Source: Lepturacanthus savala
Lineage: Eukaryota > Chordata > Actinopteri > Scombriformes > Trichiuridae
NCBI GenBank assembly: GCA_030544235.1
Contig: CM060463.1
Span: 21,818,190 to 21,882,189, forward strand
Reading direction: 5' to 3'
DNA length: 64,000 nt
Every line of letters starts with the position of its first letter. Positions within the stretch are counted from its first letter, which is position 1. A program made the position numbers and the translations under genes. Shown here piece by piece: positions 51,731-62,953 of the stretch. The notes under the pieces were generated by a model. It made no database searches, was not told the DNA's origin, and worked only from the letters and a program-made list of their open reading frames with translations.

Positions 51731-52628
51731 TGGAAAAATCTTGTCTTAAAGGTAACAGTGTCTTTATACAGAATTCAGGCTGTTTACATCTATTAAACTA
51801 AATAATTAATTATTTCTGACAACTGCACTGTCTGTTACTCTTATTCTCATATGTTATTTCTCCTATTCTATTTTAGCCTATTTGTATTTTAAATTTCTTT
51901 TAACTCTTTAATAACTGTTTTATTTGTATTTAACCCCTGCATACCCTTTTGAAAAGATAGACTACTGTAAAAATGATATATTAAGATAGGTTTTCTTTTT
52001 TTTGTCTTTAACCAACTTTTAACCAACTTTTAATTTTCACACATTATACCCTCTAAATACCAGTTTCTTTACAACATTCCCTTGTTGTTTTTTTATGAAA
52101 ATCCAACCCAGAAAGAATATATTTTTCTTTACATCTGAAAATAAGTAACACAATCTTGATATGTCAGTGATCAGCAGCAACAGTGATTTTGATGCATTTT
52201 TATTTTTAAGCAGTGTCACGTTGTTATGAATAGTTCATTTGAAGTGACAAAAACAATGCAATGCTCCATAATATAATAGCAACGGAAACCAGGATAATTG
52301 CATGTAATTTGTCCATGTACAAAAAATGAGGAAATGGCTCAGCCTGGTATAAATTAGAAAAACTACAGTTTTGAAGCCAGGACTGTAGGAAAGCCAAAAC
52401 CCCAATTTAATGGCTCTAATGGCAGTGGGATTCAATGTTGCTGTTTTGCTGGGAGTCAATGAGACACCTTTGGGAGTAAAAAATGAACAGATTTGATGAC
52501 ACAGTGTATCATAGACTTATAGACTATAGGAGATAAGATTCAACTAAAAAAAAAAACAGCCTGGCAAAAAAATTATGCCATATGCATTAACACAGCCAAA
52601 ACATTTCAAAAATCAAAACCCACTAATA
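51731..52628. other. Intergenic, no gene seen
   Basis: AT-rich; the first 200 bases may be further LINE tail. I recognise nothing else in it. Confidence 0.4.
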
Positions 52629-52630
52629 TA

Positions 52631-53145
52631 CAGTACAGGCCAAAGGTTTGGACACACATTCTCATTCAATGTGTTTTCTTTATTTTCATGACTATTTACA
52701 TTGTAGATTCTCACTGAAGGGATTGAAACTATGAATGAACACATGTTTATGGTGTTATGTACTTAACAAAAAAAGGTGAAATAACTGAAAACATGTTTTA
52801 TATTCTAGTTTCTTCAAAGAGGCACCCTTTGCTCTGATTACTGCTTTGCACACTCTTGGAATTCTCTTGATGAACGACCATTTCAGGTAGTCACCTGAAA
52901 TGCTTTTCACTTTATAGGTGTGTCTTATCAGGGTTAATTAGTGGAAGCAAAGGGTGACTATTTTGAAGAAACTAGAATATAAAACATGTTTTCAGTTATT
53001 TCACCTTTTTTAAGTACATAACACCATTAACATGTGTTCATTCATAGTGTTCATGCCTTCAGTGAGAATCTACAATGTAAATAGTCATGAAAATAAAGAA
53101 AACACATTGAATGAGAAGATGTGTCCAAACTTTTGGCCTGTACTC
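52631..53145. mobile_element. Tc1/mariner-type deletion derivative (MITE) with long inverted ends
   Basis: The left end CAGTACAGGCCAAAGGTTTG and the right end CCAAACTTTTGGCCTGTACT are inverted repeats extending inward for about 200 bases, including GACTATTTACATTGTAGATT and its complement. TA flanks both sides (52629-52630 and 53146-53147), as expected for this superfamily. The central transposase gene is gone. The segment TTTGCTCTGATTACTGCTTT is antisense to the transposase C-terminal region of full-length fish relatives. A half copy is at 25090-25298. Confidence 0.85.
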
Positions 53146-53211
53146 TATGGTGATAGATTTTTTAATTATAAAATGTACTGCCCTTCCTTAAAAGAAGCTA
53201 ATTTAAAAGTA

Positions 53212-53392
53212 ACCTCAGCATGTTTTTGGACTGTGGGAAGAAGGGTGAAAGTACCCGGTGAAAACCCACGCAGACATGGGGAGAACATGCAAACTCCACA
53301 CAGAAAGATCCCAGACCCAGGACGTCTTGAACCTGTGACCGTCTTGCTGTGAGGCAACAGCACTAACCCCTGCTCCACCGTGTCACCCGTTT
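53212..53392 (+). repeat. Dispersed fish repeat, copy 5 (right half)
   Basis: Contains CCTCAGCATGTTTTTGGACT through TGACCGTCTTGCTGTGAGGC, the distal half of the element at 6711-7027. Confidence 0.85.
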
Positions 53393-54869
53393 GGCTCATT
53401 GTCTTAATGTTAAATTTATTGATAAGTTAAAGCAAAATAGATAATATTTTAATTACTGTAAATAGTATTTAACTTAAATTTATAGGCATTAAACTATTAC
53501 ATTGATTGAATCTAAATAATTAATTTCAATTATAAACCAAAAATAAGAAGTATATAATTCCATCCAAATCTATTTAAGGAGAAATGTCTTGGAAAATCTA
53601 AATATTCAAAATAATTATTCTGCAAGTACTGAAAAATACAATCAGTACAAAAAGTACAATCAGTTTAAATAGGATAACTACAATCAACTAATACAAAAAG
53701 TACTCAAAGTAATAATAAAATTAAATAATTACAATTTTATTGTACACAAGGGATTAATGTTATTTTTAAGAATTTGCTCTCATGCACTTTTGCAGGCTTT
53801 TAATGTTTTAAAAAGGTTCCTTGTTGAAATGTGTTTTAAAAATAAACTTGCCTTGCCTCTCGTGTCATAATATTTGCCATAGTGTCTTATACTGGAAGAT
53901 GCCCATTTTAAATTATGATATGTGATGTGTGATGTTTACAGTAAATCAGGAACTAATATTTGCAACACCACATGTTTGTCCTGTGTAGAAACAATATGTG
54001 ATAAGTCAATGTACATGTCTGTAAAGCAGAAGAGACTAACAGCTATTAAAAGATTTGAGAAGAGTTGAAAGCAACTTTGTTCGGTGTGTAACTTTAAGAA
54101 ATGCTGTAATGATATTAATATTGATTGTCATGACATTGTACATATGTTAAACGCAGTCATTTCAGTGAATTTGTAGAATTTATTTGTTTGCTTTTGTACT
54201 ATAATAAAGATGCAAAGGCTTCCATGCATTCAGATCTGATGCAGCTCACATCAAAACATCAGGCAGAAAGTCCACAAAGCACATTTTTGCAGATATCCTC
54301 CATTTTTTCCTCTTTGAAATAAATTCAGTTTACTTTAAAATAAAAAAAAAACAACCCAAAAAACAAAGACAAAAACAAATCAAAACCTCAACTACAACCT
54401 CATTAAAAACATGACAAAACAATCTCATACATGGATATGAATTCCAATAAGATGAAATGTGTGTGTAATATGAAGTGCACGGTGCTACTGGAACTATAGT
54501 AACAGGTCTCAGTTATTTCAATGAAGTCGAACATAAAAGTACATTATTTGGAGTTAAAACAAAATGAATGAATTGGACTTGACAATAAATTAAAGGAATA
54601 ATCCCATTTATTTTAGCAGTAACAGTAAGGAATGCCAATGTCATTGTCTGTCAACAATAGTTAGTTGCTCTGATCGTGCACAGGTGATGTATCCTTTCGG
54701 GAATTTATCTAAAAAGTAAGAATAGTACTTCAATTTGTATAACAAATCATAAAAAAAAACATTTTGTATATGTCAATAACATATGTCAAAGACAGCACCA
54801 ATAATATTTGTGAAGTCATCCAAGTTACTGATACCTAATCTCAGTGTTACATTCTATATGATGCTAAAC
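53393..54869. other. AT-rich intergenic DNA with a LINE tail
   Basis: Mostly A/T-rich low-complexity sequence. AATAAACTTGCCTTGCC at about 53842-53858 looks like a LINE 3' terminus. An A-rich tract lies at 54340-54380. No gene seen. Confidence 0.45.
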
Positions 54870-55310
54870 TTAGGCGTCGGAGCTCTGCATGTCCGTCTAC
54901 GTTAAATGGAAGACAGGAGACGGTGCGGTCTGGGCTGATTGCATTGACACCCATACAGGCAGAGTTATGCCTGCCACCATTCTTTGCTGAGCTATTTCTG
55001 TCCCTCCGCCTCCACGCCTAACTGGCCTCCACTCTCCACTCTCACGCTAAGAATACTCCTCTAATTGGGTTGGCTCCTGATCACATGCACTCTTATCCCA
55101 TTCCACGCCGCCCTCCTCGCCCCATATCTCCCGCCAGGGAGTGGGGGTAAGGAATACCAATCCATGTGCCGGAGTCAAACTTCCTGTACTACTGTTACAC
55201 CCCACTGACTGAGATAAATACCAACAGAGAGTTGAGGCCTTTCACCGGTTCTCTCCTGCTGCTGCTGCTGCTCCTCCTCATCTTCTTTTTTAGCAGCACA
55301 ACAGTTAATG
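54870..55310. promoter_or_regulatory. GC-richer non-repetitive block upstream of cav3, possible regulatory element
   Basis: In a strongly AT-rich interval this 440-bp block has near-balanced composition, no recognisable repeat and no open frame, and ends with a CTG run (55257-55271). Such islands between developmental genes are often conserved enhancers. Assignment to cav3 or the caveolin-2-like gene is only positional. Confidence 0.25.
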
Positions 55311-55659
55311 AGTGTGTTTATGCAACAGGCTGATATAGAATGTTATGACTGATAGCAACAACTGCATAGCTTATGGAAGGCTGAATCACAGTTTTATTTT
55401 GGGGTACTATTGAATTTTATGTGCCTGGTCTAAAAAAAATATTTGGCGCCCTAAATACTCTTTATTGTATGTTTTGATATCAACTATAAATATATAAATG
55501 ATATACTTTCAGTTTTTCTAGTACATCTAGTCTACCCCAGTTGAAATGCTAGGTTTTTGTGAAAAAAAATGATACCAAGACAAATAATTTCATAACTTTT
55601 TTTCACCTTTAATTAGACATATACCCTGTAAAAACTAAAAACTTTAAAAGAAAAAAATG

Positions 55660-56350
55660 AACCTTGTTGCATGAATATGCACACCATTAAATTTATTACA
55701 ACTGTTATTACAGCACTACTTTTGGGTAGGAGTTTATCAGTGTGGTACAAATTGATGTGGCAATATTTGTCCACTCTTCATCACAAAACTGCTCCAAATC
55801 TGACAGATCATGACTTGTCTGCTGTATCCTTTTCACATCAGCCCTCAGATGTATGATTGGATTGAGGTCTGGATTCTGGCTGCGCCATTCTAAAACCTCA
55901 ATCTTATTCTGGTGAAGCCATTCATTTGTTGATTTGGATGTGTGCTTTGGGTCATTGTCGTGCTGAAAGATGAAGTTTCTTTTCATCTTTAACAGAAGCC
56001 TGAAGGTTTATTCCTGCAACAGATGTCTTTGTTGTGCCATATTTTCTCCACTTGCTGACATTTAATTCCTTGAAAATTCGTTTGTATACTTCACTTGAAA
56101 TATACAATGATATCTGATATCTTTGAACACTGAGATCCCTTTAATGCGGTGGAAGTTCTCTGTGGACCATGGCTTGTGCTGGAAGATGTGGCTACAGAAA
56201 TATCAGGAAAAGCTACTAGAACAGGTTAAGCTGAGGCAGTTTAAATAGTGACAGATGTGTACTGACTGATTTAACATGGATTTGAATGTAATTGGTTAAA
56301 TCCGAATACAGCCACATTCCTAGTCATAAAAGGGTGTGCACATTTGTGAA
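55660..56350 (-). pseudogene. Broken Tc1-like transposase element
   Basis: On the minus strand 55708-55986 translates to a Tc1 transposase fragment with QHDNDPKHTSK, LEWRSQNPDLNPI and a Trp-rich context, open for 92 codons. The DDE domain is damaged: the Glu of the usual DLNPIEHLW motif reads Ile here. The upstream part of the transposase (56000-56250) is out of frame. Possible eroded inverted ends are GAATATGCACACC near 55673 and GGGTGTGCACATTT near 56332. Inactive. Confidence 0.75.
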
Positions 56351-56429
56351 ATCTCATTGTCTTAGTTGTTCATTTTTACTTCGCCTCCATGAAAGATTTT
56401 ATTTTATGTTTTAATTTCATTGCACAAGT

Positions 56430-56560
56430 TAGGGGTGACACAATGGAGCAGGGGTTAGCGCTGTTGCCTCACAGAAAGAACATCGCAGGTTCAAGACCTC
56501 CTTGGTCTGGAACCTTTCTGTATGGAGTTTGCATGTTGTCTGCATGGCTTTTCTGTTTAT
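56430..56560 (-). repeat. Dispersed fish repeat, copy 6 (partial)
   Basis: Contains GGGGTTAGCGCTGTTGCCTC and GGAACCTTTCTGTATGGAGT, the reverse complement of the distal end of the element at 6711-7027. Confidence 0.8.
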
Positions 56561-56774
56561 ATCCATTGTATATTGATATGTGAGTACAATAGGATAACTA
56601 CATCATTTTACAACTAATATGACTTGGAATTTGGTACAAATTCTGAGAAAAAAAATGGAAAATGTACTGTTTGATTTTAGTTGGTAAGCACATTTGAAAT
56701 TTGGTATTAAAATAGACATTTAGCACTAAAAAGGGACATTCCCAATGAAAGGGACATTTAGCATTGCGTGTACA

Positions 56775-56775
<1 letters not shown>

Positions 56776-56847
<72 letters not shown>

Positions 56848-56851
56848 TATA
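56776..56851. repeat. (TA)n microsatellite
   Basis: About 75 bases of TA repeat with one CA interruption near the 3' end. Confidence 0.95.
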
Positions 56852-57299
56852 TGCCTCTAACAGTTGAATTTCTAATTGATTTTTGATTTGCAAACAAAAG
56901 CAAAAATTTGCAACCAGAAAACAATTTTTTGCAAAAATATTTGCAAAATAAAAAAAAGATGTGTAAAAGAATTTTTTTTTAAAATAAGAAGTTTAATGGA
57001 AATGTTTGGGTTTGAGACCAAAGCCCTAAAATCTATATGTCAATTGCACCCTATCTTTAATTGAATAATGACACAAATTAACTGGATAAAGCATGAAGGC
57101 AGCAAGCAAAGGTTTGGGGGATTTGAAAATTTGATTACAATCTAAATAATTTTGCTCTCAAACCTATTATGTTTAATGCCATAATATAGAAAACCAATGT
57201 AACTCCTTATCTTCTGAATTAAGAATCATTTACTTTTTGTCTGCTTTTCTCTTTTCTGTGGCACAAAACATATCTTTTTAACTTAAATTCAGTAGTATT

Positions 57300-57727
57300 A
57301 GGCCACAAAACACTGTGTCCTGACTGTAGACTGAGCAGGAGGGTGTGTTTGTGTGGCAGTAAGCCTCACTCTGTGGTGGAAGTTCGTGCCACTGTGCAAA
57401 CCCTGCCCAGCCAGCCTCACAGCCCTATGTGAAATGTGACACAACCCTGGGTTCTCCTTTAAGACATGCCTTTTCTATCTGCGTGCAATACATTGTGTGT
57501 GTGTGCGTGTGTGTGTGCGCGTGTGTGTGTGCCTGTGCGTGTTCAGGGTGGGGGTCAGGCCTCCATTTTTACCAGGACGTCTGCAGCAGCTGTCCACTGG
57601 CATGTCAGCGGGAGCGTCACAGTGGTGATACAGGGGTTCACAAGTGAACTGAGGTGGCTGAGTGCAGTTTGATCCAGGAAGGTTTACCCTCACTATCTCT
57701 GGCCCATCCAGGACCTGCAGCCCCACC
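57300..57727 (+). promoter_or_regulatory. cav3: Putative cav3 promoter and 5' UTR
   Basis: The interval just upstream of the cav3 ATG is GC-richer than its surroundings and holds a (GT)n-type run (57494-57543). A CAGCTG E-box lies at 57587-57592. E-boxes of this type bind myogenic bHLH factors, and CAV3 is muscle-specific in mammals, but one E-box is weak evidence. No TATA box was identified. The transcription start is unknown. Confidence 0.35.
57494..57543. repeat. (GT)n-type microsatellite, interrupted
   Basis: GT runs broken by GCG and CC units, about 50 bases, within the presumed cav3 promoter. Confidence 0.9.
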
Positions 57728-59494
57728 ATGGCGGATCAGTACCAGTACAACACCAACGAAGAGAAGATCGTGAAGGACAGCAACACCAAGGAGATCGATC
57801 TCATTAACAGAGACCCCAAGCAGATCAATGAGGACGTGGTGAAGGTTTGTGCAGCATGGGAACACCGCCCTTCACAGCTAGGATTGAGAATGCAACCTGT
57901 AACTCGGCATGTGCAGAAGCTTTTAGAGAAAATGCATAAAGTGGTTTCTAGGGACAAAGACGGGAGAACAGGGCATCATACTGGCTGAAATATCCATAAA
58001 TAGACCAAGATCTATTCCTGTGTCCTGTCCAGAGCATTCAGTTTATTTTTGGGGGAATGGGGTAGACGAGCATGAAACTGATACTCTGTGGCTGTGCCAT
58101 CATATCTTATTTAGGTTTGACAACTGTTTATTGTGAGATTGTTGCTATGCAACAGCACAAAACATGTTCTGCAAGGTGAAAACTGAATATACCTTTAGAA
58201 TAAATGTTGTTGAAAATGGTCAGTGAGGATAGTAAATCATGAGGAGATCATGATATCAAGTGTCTGCATGACTTGGTTGGGAATGATATACAGTACAGGC
58301 CTTTCAGAAAATTATCAAGAAAATGATAGAGATTCATGGTTATGTATTTCTAAATCATGAGGCCTGTTAGCCGTATTCCCAATATTTGGTCTAGTGTGAT
58401 ACAAGTTACATTTCTAATCCCTTGCAATCATTTTCTGTTTACATTTCCTAAAGTGAATTGCCAAAATCAAATAAAATTGGTCCCTAAGTAGATAAGGAAT
58501 CTTATCTCCTGAGTAATCACATTCATAAGCTTTGGACTACATGGGTGTTTTGCTAAAAGAACACTGATGGTTGTTTCCAGACTCTGACTCTGGCAATCCC
58601 CTGAACTATGCCAGACCAGACAAAATATAAAACAGTCCATGTCCAGGCATTTATTCAGAGGATCTCCACCAGCCAGCATGTTGTTACTTCCCATAGTTAT
58701 CCTTGCGGAGGGTCTGGAAGGAAAAAAAAAAAAAACAGGAGGTTTTCAGCTGTGCAGTGTGCGTGCCTGCCATGATAACTAACAAGATAATTTGCATATT
58801 ATAGCTGGGTCTAAACTGAGAAACAGCCAGCATTTCCAAAAGACCAGGTGGCAGATAGAGAAAACTGAAAATAAATTGTTGTAATGCATTTTACATGAGG
58901 GGGACATTTGACTGGGAATCAGAAGCCACTTCATATCTTCTCCTGTCTGCCACTGTGTTACGTTTTTTTTCCCTTTCTTTCTATTAAGTGCAAAAGATAA
59001 TTGGTTTCTTTTCTTTTCCCCAAAAAAACACAATCTGTACCCTTGATCCCCGGCATGCATGTATTACTTGGAGCACGCAAAGGTCTTGTGGATTAAAAAG
59101 AGTGTGTCCCCAGGGACGTGCAGTGATGAAATTCTCTTAAATTTCTAATTAGGTGGAGTTTGAGGATGTCATTGCAGAGCCAGACGGTACACACAGCCTG
59201 GATGGGGTGTGGAAGCTGAGCTACACCACTTTCACTGTGTCTAAATACTGGTGCTACCGCATCCTGTCTGCCGTCTTCGGGATCCCCGTGGCTCTGCTCT
59301 GGGGCTTCCTGTTCGCCTGCATCTCCTTCTGCCACATCTGGGCCGTGGTTCCCTGCATCAAGAGCTGCCTGATAGAGTCTCAGTGCATCAGCCGCATCTA
59401 CTCCCTCTGCATCCAGACCTTCTGCGACCCCTTCTTCGAAGCCCTGGGCAAGATCTTCGGCAGCGTGCGCGTGGCACTGCGCAAAGAAGTCTAA
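57728..59494 (+). CDS. cav3: Caveolin-3 (two coding exons)
   Basis: Main structural protein of muscle caveolae; forms oligomers in the sarcolemma and organises signalling proteins through its scaffolding domain. Exons are 57728-57844 (39 codons) and 59153-59494, joined in frame at VVK|VEFED, giving 152 residues (human 151). Conserved parts: KEIDLINRDPKQINEDVVK, the FEDVIAEP signature (42-49), the scaffolding domain DGVWKLSYTTFTVSKYWCYR (56-75), the intramembrane hairpin WGFLFACISFCHIWAVVPC, and an ALRKEV C-terminus. SYTTFTVSKYWCYR, GFLFACISFCHIW and the RKEV end separate it from CAV1, which also has an extra N-terminal exon missing here. The ATG has a CCACC-type context (CCCCACCATGG). It lies convergent with the oxytocin receptor gene, as in human. 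Confidence 0.95.
57845..59152 (+). other. cav3 intron
   Basis: 1.3 kb, donor GTTTGT and acceptor TTTCTAATTAG. It contains an A tract at 58722-58735. No nested gene or recognised repeat. Confidence 0.7.
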
Positions 59495-62191
59495 GAACTC
59501 ACACGGTACAGTAGTGTTTTTAGTACGATCGGATGAAATGCGGTATCTTTTTATACATGAGAAGATCAATCCTGGCATCTTGCAGCTTACTCCCCACTCC
59601 GCCTCCTCTGCCCTTCATTAAACGCTGCTCCCCACCCTCCTCGTCTTCAAGCCCTGAGCTCTGAGTCCTGACATGCTCGGCGTTGCCATTTGCCAGCAGA
59701 AGCCCTGTGACAGCTGCAGTAGGCGGCATGGTTCTTTGACAGCTCTGGCACTCCTGGAGGGCTCAGCGCTCCTCCCTGAGGGAGAAAAGGGGCGGCCTGC
59801 CATGAGGAGGATCTATCTGCCCTCGTTTATTTCTGTGACAAAAAAGCTCAGACAATGGCTAGTCATTCACCAGCAAATGAAATGATCTCCCCTGCACCGC
59901 TGCACCTGTGGACAACGCTGCCTCTCTGTGTTTGTTTCTCCTCAACATTATTCTGATGCTGTATGTTGCTGTGTCTGGTATTCTTTTATTTCTTATTGAT
60001 TTTCAGTACATATGTGTAAGTCATGTTATTAGAAAAGCCCTAACAGAATGACAATGAATTCAAAAAGGTTTTCTCTCCATTATTATTTGTTTTGTCAGAG
60101 ATTGTACAATTTCTTATAAAAGATTGTGATGATACTGAAGTAACTAACAGACTTTTTGGAAACATTCAGATGTAAGAAATTTGTTTGGAAGCAGCCATGG
60201 AGAAAATGGATATGAGTGGAATGTGGAATATTAACCAACCTCTTTGCATATTTTTGTCAAGTATGTGTAAGCAAGTATGGACTGATGCTAAATGGGGTAC
60301 AGGAAGAAAAAAAAAACTTTAAATGTTCCGTAGTGTTGCTTCGATCGGTATAAAAGCATAAAGCCTCTTGTTGATATTGTGTATCCGCAGTGAAGAAGGT
60401 CAGAGCTGAAACTGTCTCTTTAATGAGTGTATGATTATATTATGTGTATTTGTCATCGTGAGAAGCTTAGAAAAGACATTTTTAAGATTTATAAAACATT
60501 CAAAACATGTGTCAGTGATATTATTGGTAACTTGAGCAGTGATCTGAGAACTGTGACCCACTAGAGGTTGCTGTTGTATATCGTTCTCTGAGATCCTCTG
60601 AGATCCATCACTGATAAATACGTGTCACACCCCTCTTTAAGAAGCCTCAGTGTGTCTCACTCCCGCTGATAATTAAAGTCCTTTATGCTACTAAATATGT
60701 GCCAGAAAATGAGCGGAGATTAAGGAGCCAACCAGTACACTGTATTAAACCATTATAGGATTTAATTAACTTCATTAATCTGTGTGATTAGTGTGCCTGA
60801 TTTATTTGCCAGGTTGTGTGGTCAAATTTCATTAAAAAAATAACATAAAGAGCTTCAATCACTTTCATTTCAGCAGAATGTAGGCGGCGATAATTCAGTC
60901 TCACCACGTTCATGGATTTCCATCATCAAAAGGATGTGTCGAGGCTAAACTAATAATTATATTAATAATAAACATAGCTAATAAATTACACAGAGATGTG
61001 AATATGGCAAAAAAAAAATATGGGTCTACAAAATTTATTTAGTACAAAAAAATACAAAATATTTTTCTTGCAATTTCTTGTGATTTTATTGACTTATTTT
61101 CCTTCCTTGCTTATAATTACAGATACTTGTTCAATTACAGACATACATGTACACTTATATGCCCTCCACATTTATTCCAACCTGGATAAATGACCTAAAA
61201 ACACCAGTTACAATCTTTGATCATGAAATCCATAGCAAATGTTTTTAATGGGATCTGCCTTAAGTACCAGTTGAATGATTTATGGTTTTACTGCATTTGT
61301 CTGATGTAGTATCCACTCAGAGGGTTGTTTTATTAAGCTGGAGAGTATGAAGGCTGAATTAAATAATGTATGAATATAAAAATACAAAACAATCCATTAT
61401 CTCCAGATACAGCAGCGTAACCATTTCAGCACTTCATTAATTAATCCTGTTATCCACACAATAATGCAGCTGAAGCAACGACTCCGCAAGAATAATTTAA
61501 TACAGTCCAGTTTTCCTGCAATAAATAATCAGGAGGAAGTTTCCTCACTCTATCATAATATCTGAGGCTGTGGTGCACTTTCTTGTGTAACTGAATAAAC
61601 AGTTGTTGCAGTTTTCGTATCAGGGTGGATACTGCAGGGCTTTTTTCTCTTATTCAGGTCACTCCTTGTAAATGACAATTGATTTTAATTAGAATAACAA
61701 ATATCAAATGATTCACTTACATGGTTCATATACTTGTAACATGGGCAACAAAGATAAATAGAAGTGACTTAGCAGCAGCTTTAGATTTAATTAGCTTCAC
61801 AACAGTGACTGATCGAATGAATTCCTCACCACAGCTTACCTTTATTATCACTTCCTGCTGGATCATGCACAGTGTCACGAAGCAATTGTTGCCTCAAGAT
61901 GCATCAGGAAACATGTGTCACTTCAGTTGACTCCAGTGGCCTGCACAGTCTCCAGCGCTCAACCTATGATCTCAACCCGATAATGCATTTTGGGACTGTG
62001 GCAAAACAGGATGTTAAAAGTTTAAATGTGCTGCCAACAATTTTGCAGGAACCTCTGAGATATTTTTGATTCAGCGTGGACAAACATTCCTCTGGAACAC
62101 TTCCCGTGTCTCACAGAGGATTTTCTTTACACTGTTGTGAACAGGAGTCAACCGAGGAGTCAGGAGACGTTTTTTTTTTTTGCTTTTGCTC
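59495..62191. other. cav3 3' flank and intergenic region to the oxytocin receptor gene
   Basis: Presumably starts with the cav3 3' UTR; I could not decide on a polyadenylation site (ATTAAA at about 60673 and AATAAA near 61591 are candidates). The rest is AT-rich with no gene or recognised repeat. Confidence 0.45.
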
Positions 62192-62699
62192 TTTATTTGT
62201 TTTTAAAGCTTTTTTTTTCTTTACATCTCACATCTAACAATATCTCAAGTAATGATTTACATGTATGCAATTCATTGCAGATGTAACAAAGTGAACAACA
62301 TGGCACACAATATTTATACCAGATCATCAATTTCATTATAACAGACAAACAGGATCCATAAGCTTTCCTGGTGAGGAGAAATGTGTAAATATATACTGTA
62401 CATCTGAAAAGGGAAACAATTAAAAAACAAACAAAAAAGATTTAGTTGATTGCTCAGCTTAATCCATGATTATCTCTTAAGTATTTATTAACACACATTG
62501 CACCCAAATATTCTGTACATTTTTTCTATTTTACACTTCCATTCCTGCTTTACACCGTAAAGTGCTGTAAATACATTTATTAAGACTTTTATTTTGTTTC
62601 CCCGCATCCAAGCTTTGACAGAAACCTCCGGATGAGAGGTGACCGCTGTTTATTTCATGGGGTGAAAGGCGAGGCGGGCAGGAAGGGTGAGGATGTTGC
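62192..62699 (-). terminator. oxtr: Oxytocin receptor 3' UTR with polyadenylation signal
   Basis: On the minus strand an AATAAA (plus-strand TTTATT, 62192-62197) lies about 500 bases after the stop codon. Other TTTATT copies nearer the stop (about 62575 and 62587) are alternatives. Confidence 0.4.
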
Positions 62700-62953
62700 T
62701 CATGTGGTCGAGGTCTGCGTGATGCTCCTCTGACTGCTGGAGCTTTTGATGGCAAAGGTCGAGGAGATGCTCTTGTGACTGGAGTCAAAGTCACGCTCGC
62801 AGCGACACTGGGATGACTTGAGGTAGTGTGCGGAACAGCACAGAAAGTTCTGCCTGAGATCCTGGAACAGATGCCCGGCGAAGCACATGTAGATCCAGGG
62901 GTTACAGCAGCTGTTGAGGCTGGCCAGCAGCATGGAGATGATGAAGGGCATGG
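62700..62953 (-). CDS. oxtr: Oxytocin (isotocin) receptor, last coding exon
   Basis: Gq-coupled class A receptor for the oxytocin family nonapeptide (isotocin in fish). Only the final exon is in the window. It opens after an acceptor (CTGTCGCCTGCAG on the minus strand) with two bases of a split codon, then MPFIISMLLASLNSCCNPWI (TM7, NPWIY motif). Next comes helix 8 with the FLCCSAHYL palmitoylation-type Cys pair, and a Ser-rich tail with SSSQRSITQTSTT before TGA. The SSSQRS...ST end and the intron position between TM6 and TM7 match OXTR better than V1a or V2 receptors, as remembered. Total 83 full codons here; TM1-TM6 should be encoded beyond position 64000. Convergent with cav3, as CAV3 and OXTR are in human. 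Which fish duplicate (oxtra or oxtrb) cannot be decided. Confidence 0.88.

Noticed and set aside
58290..58310. ACAGTACAGGCC, identical to the start of the Tc1-type MITE
   Set aside because: Similarity ends after about 12 bases and no partner end is nearby.
57728..59494. Initial reading of this gene as caveolin-1
   Set aside because: The protein lacks the CAV1 N-terminal exon and carries CAV3-specific segments (SYTTFTVSKYWCYR, GFLFACISFCHIW, RKEV end); two-exon structure and oxtr neighbour also fit CAV3.
59093..59578. 161-codon minus-strand frame opposite cav3 exon 2
   Set aside because: Antisense shadow of a conserved exon, with no family resemblance.
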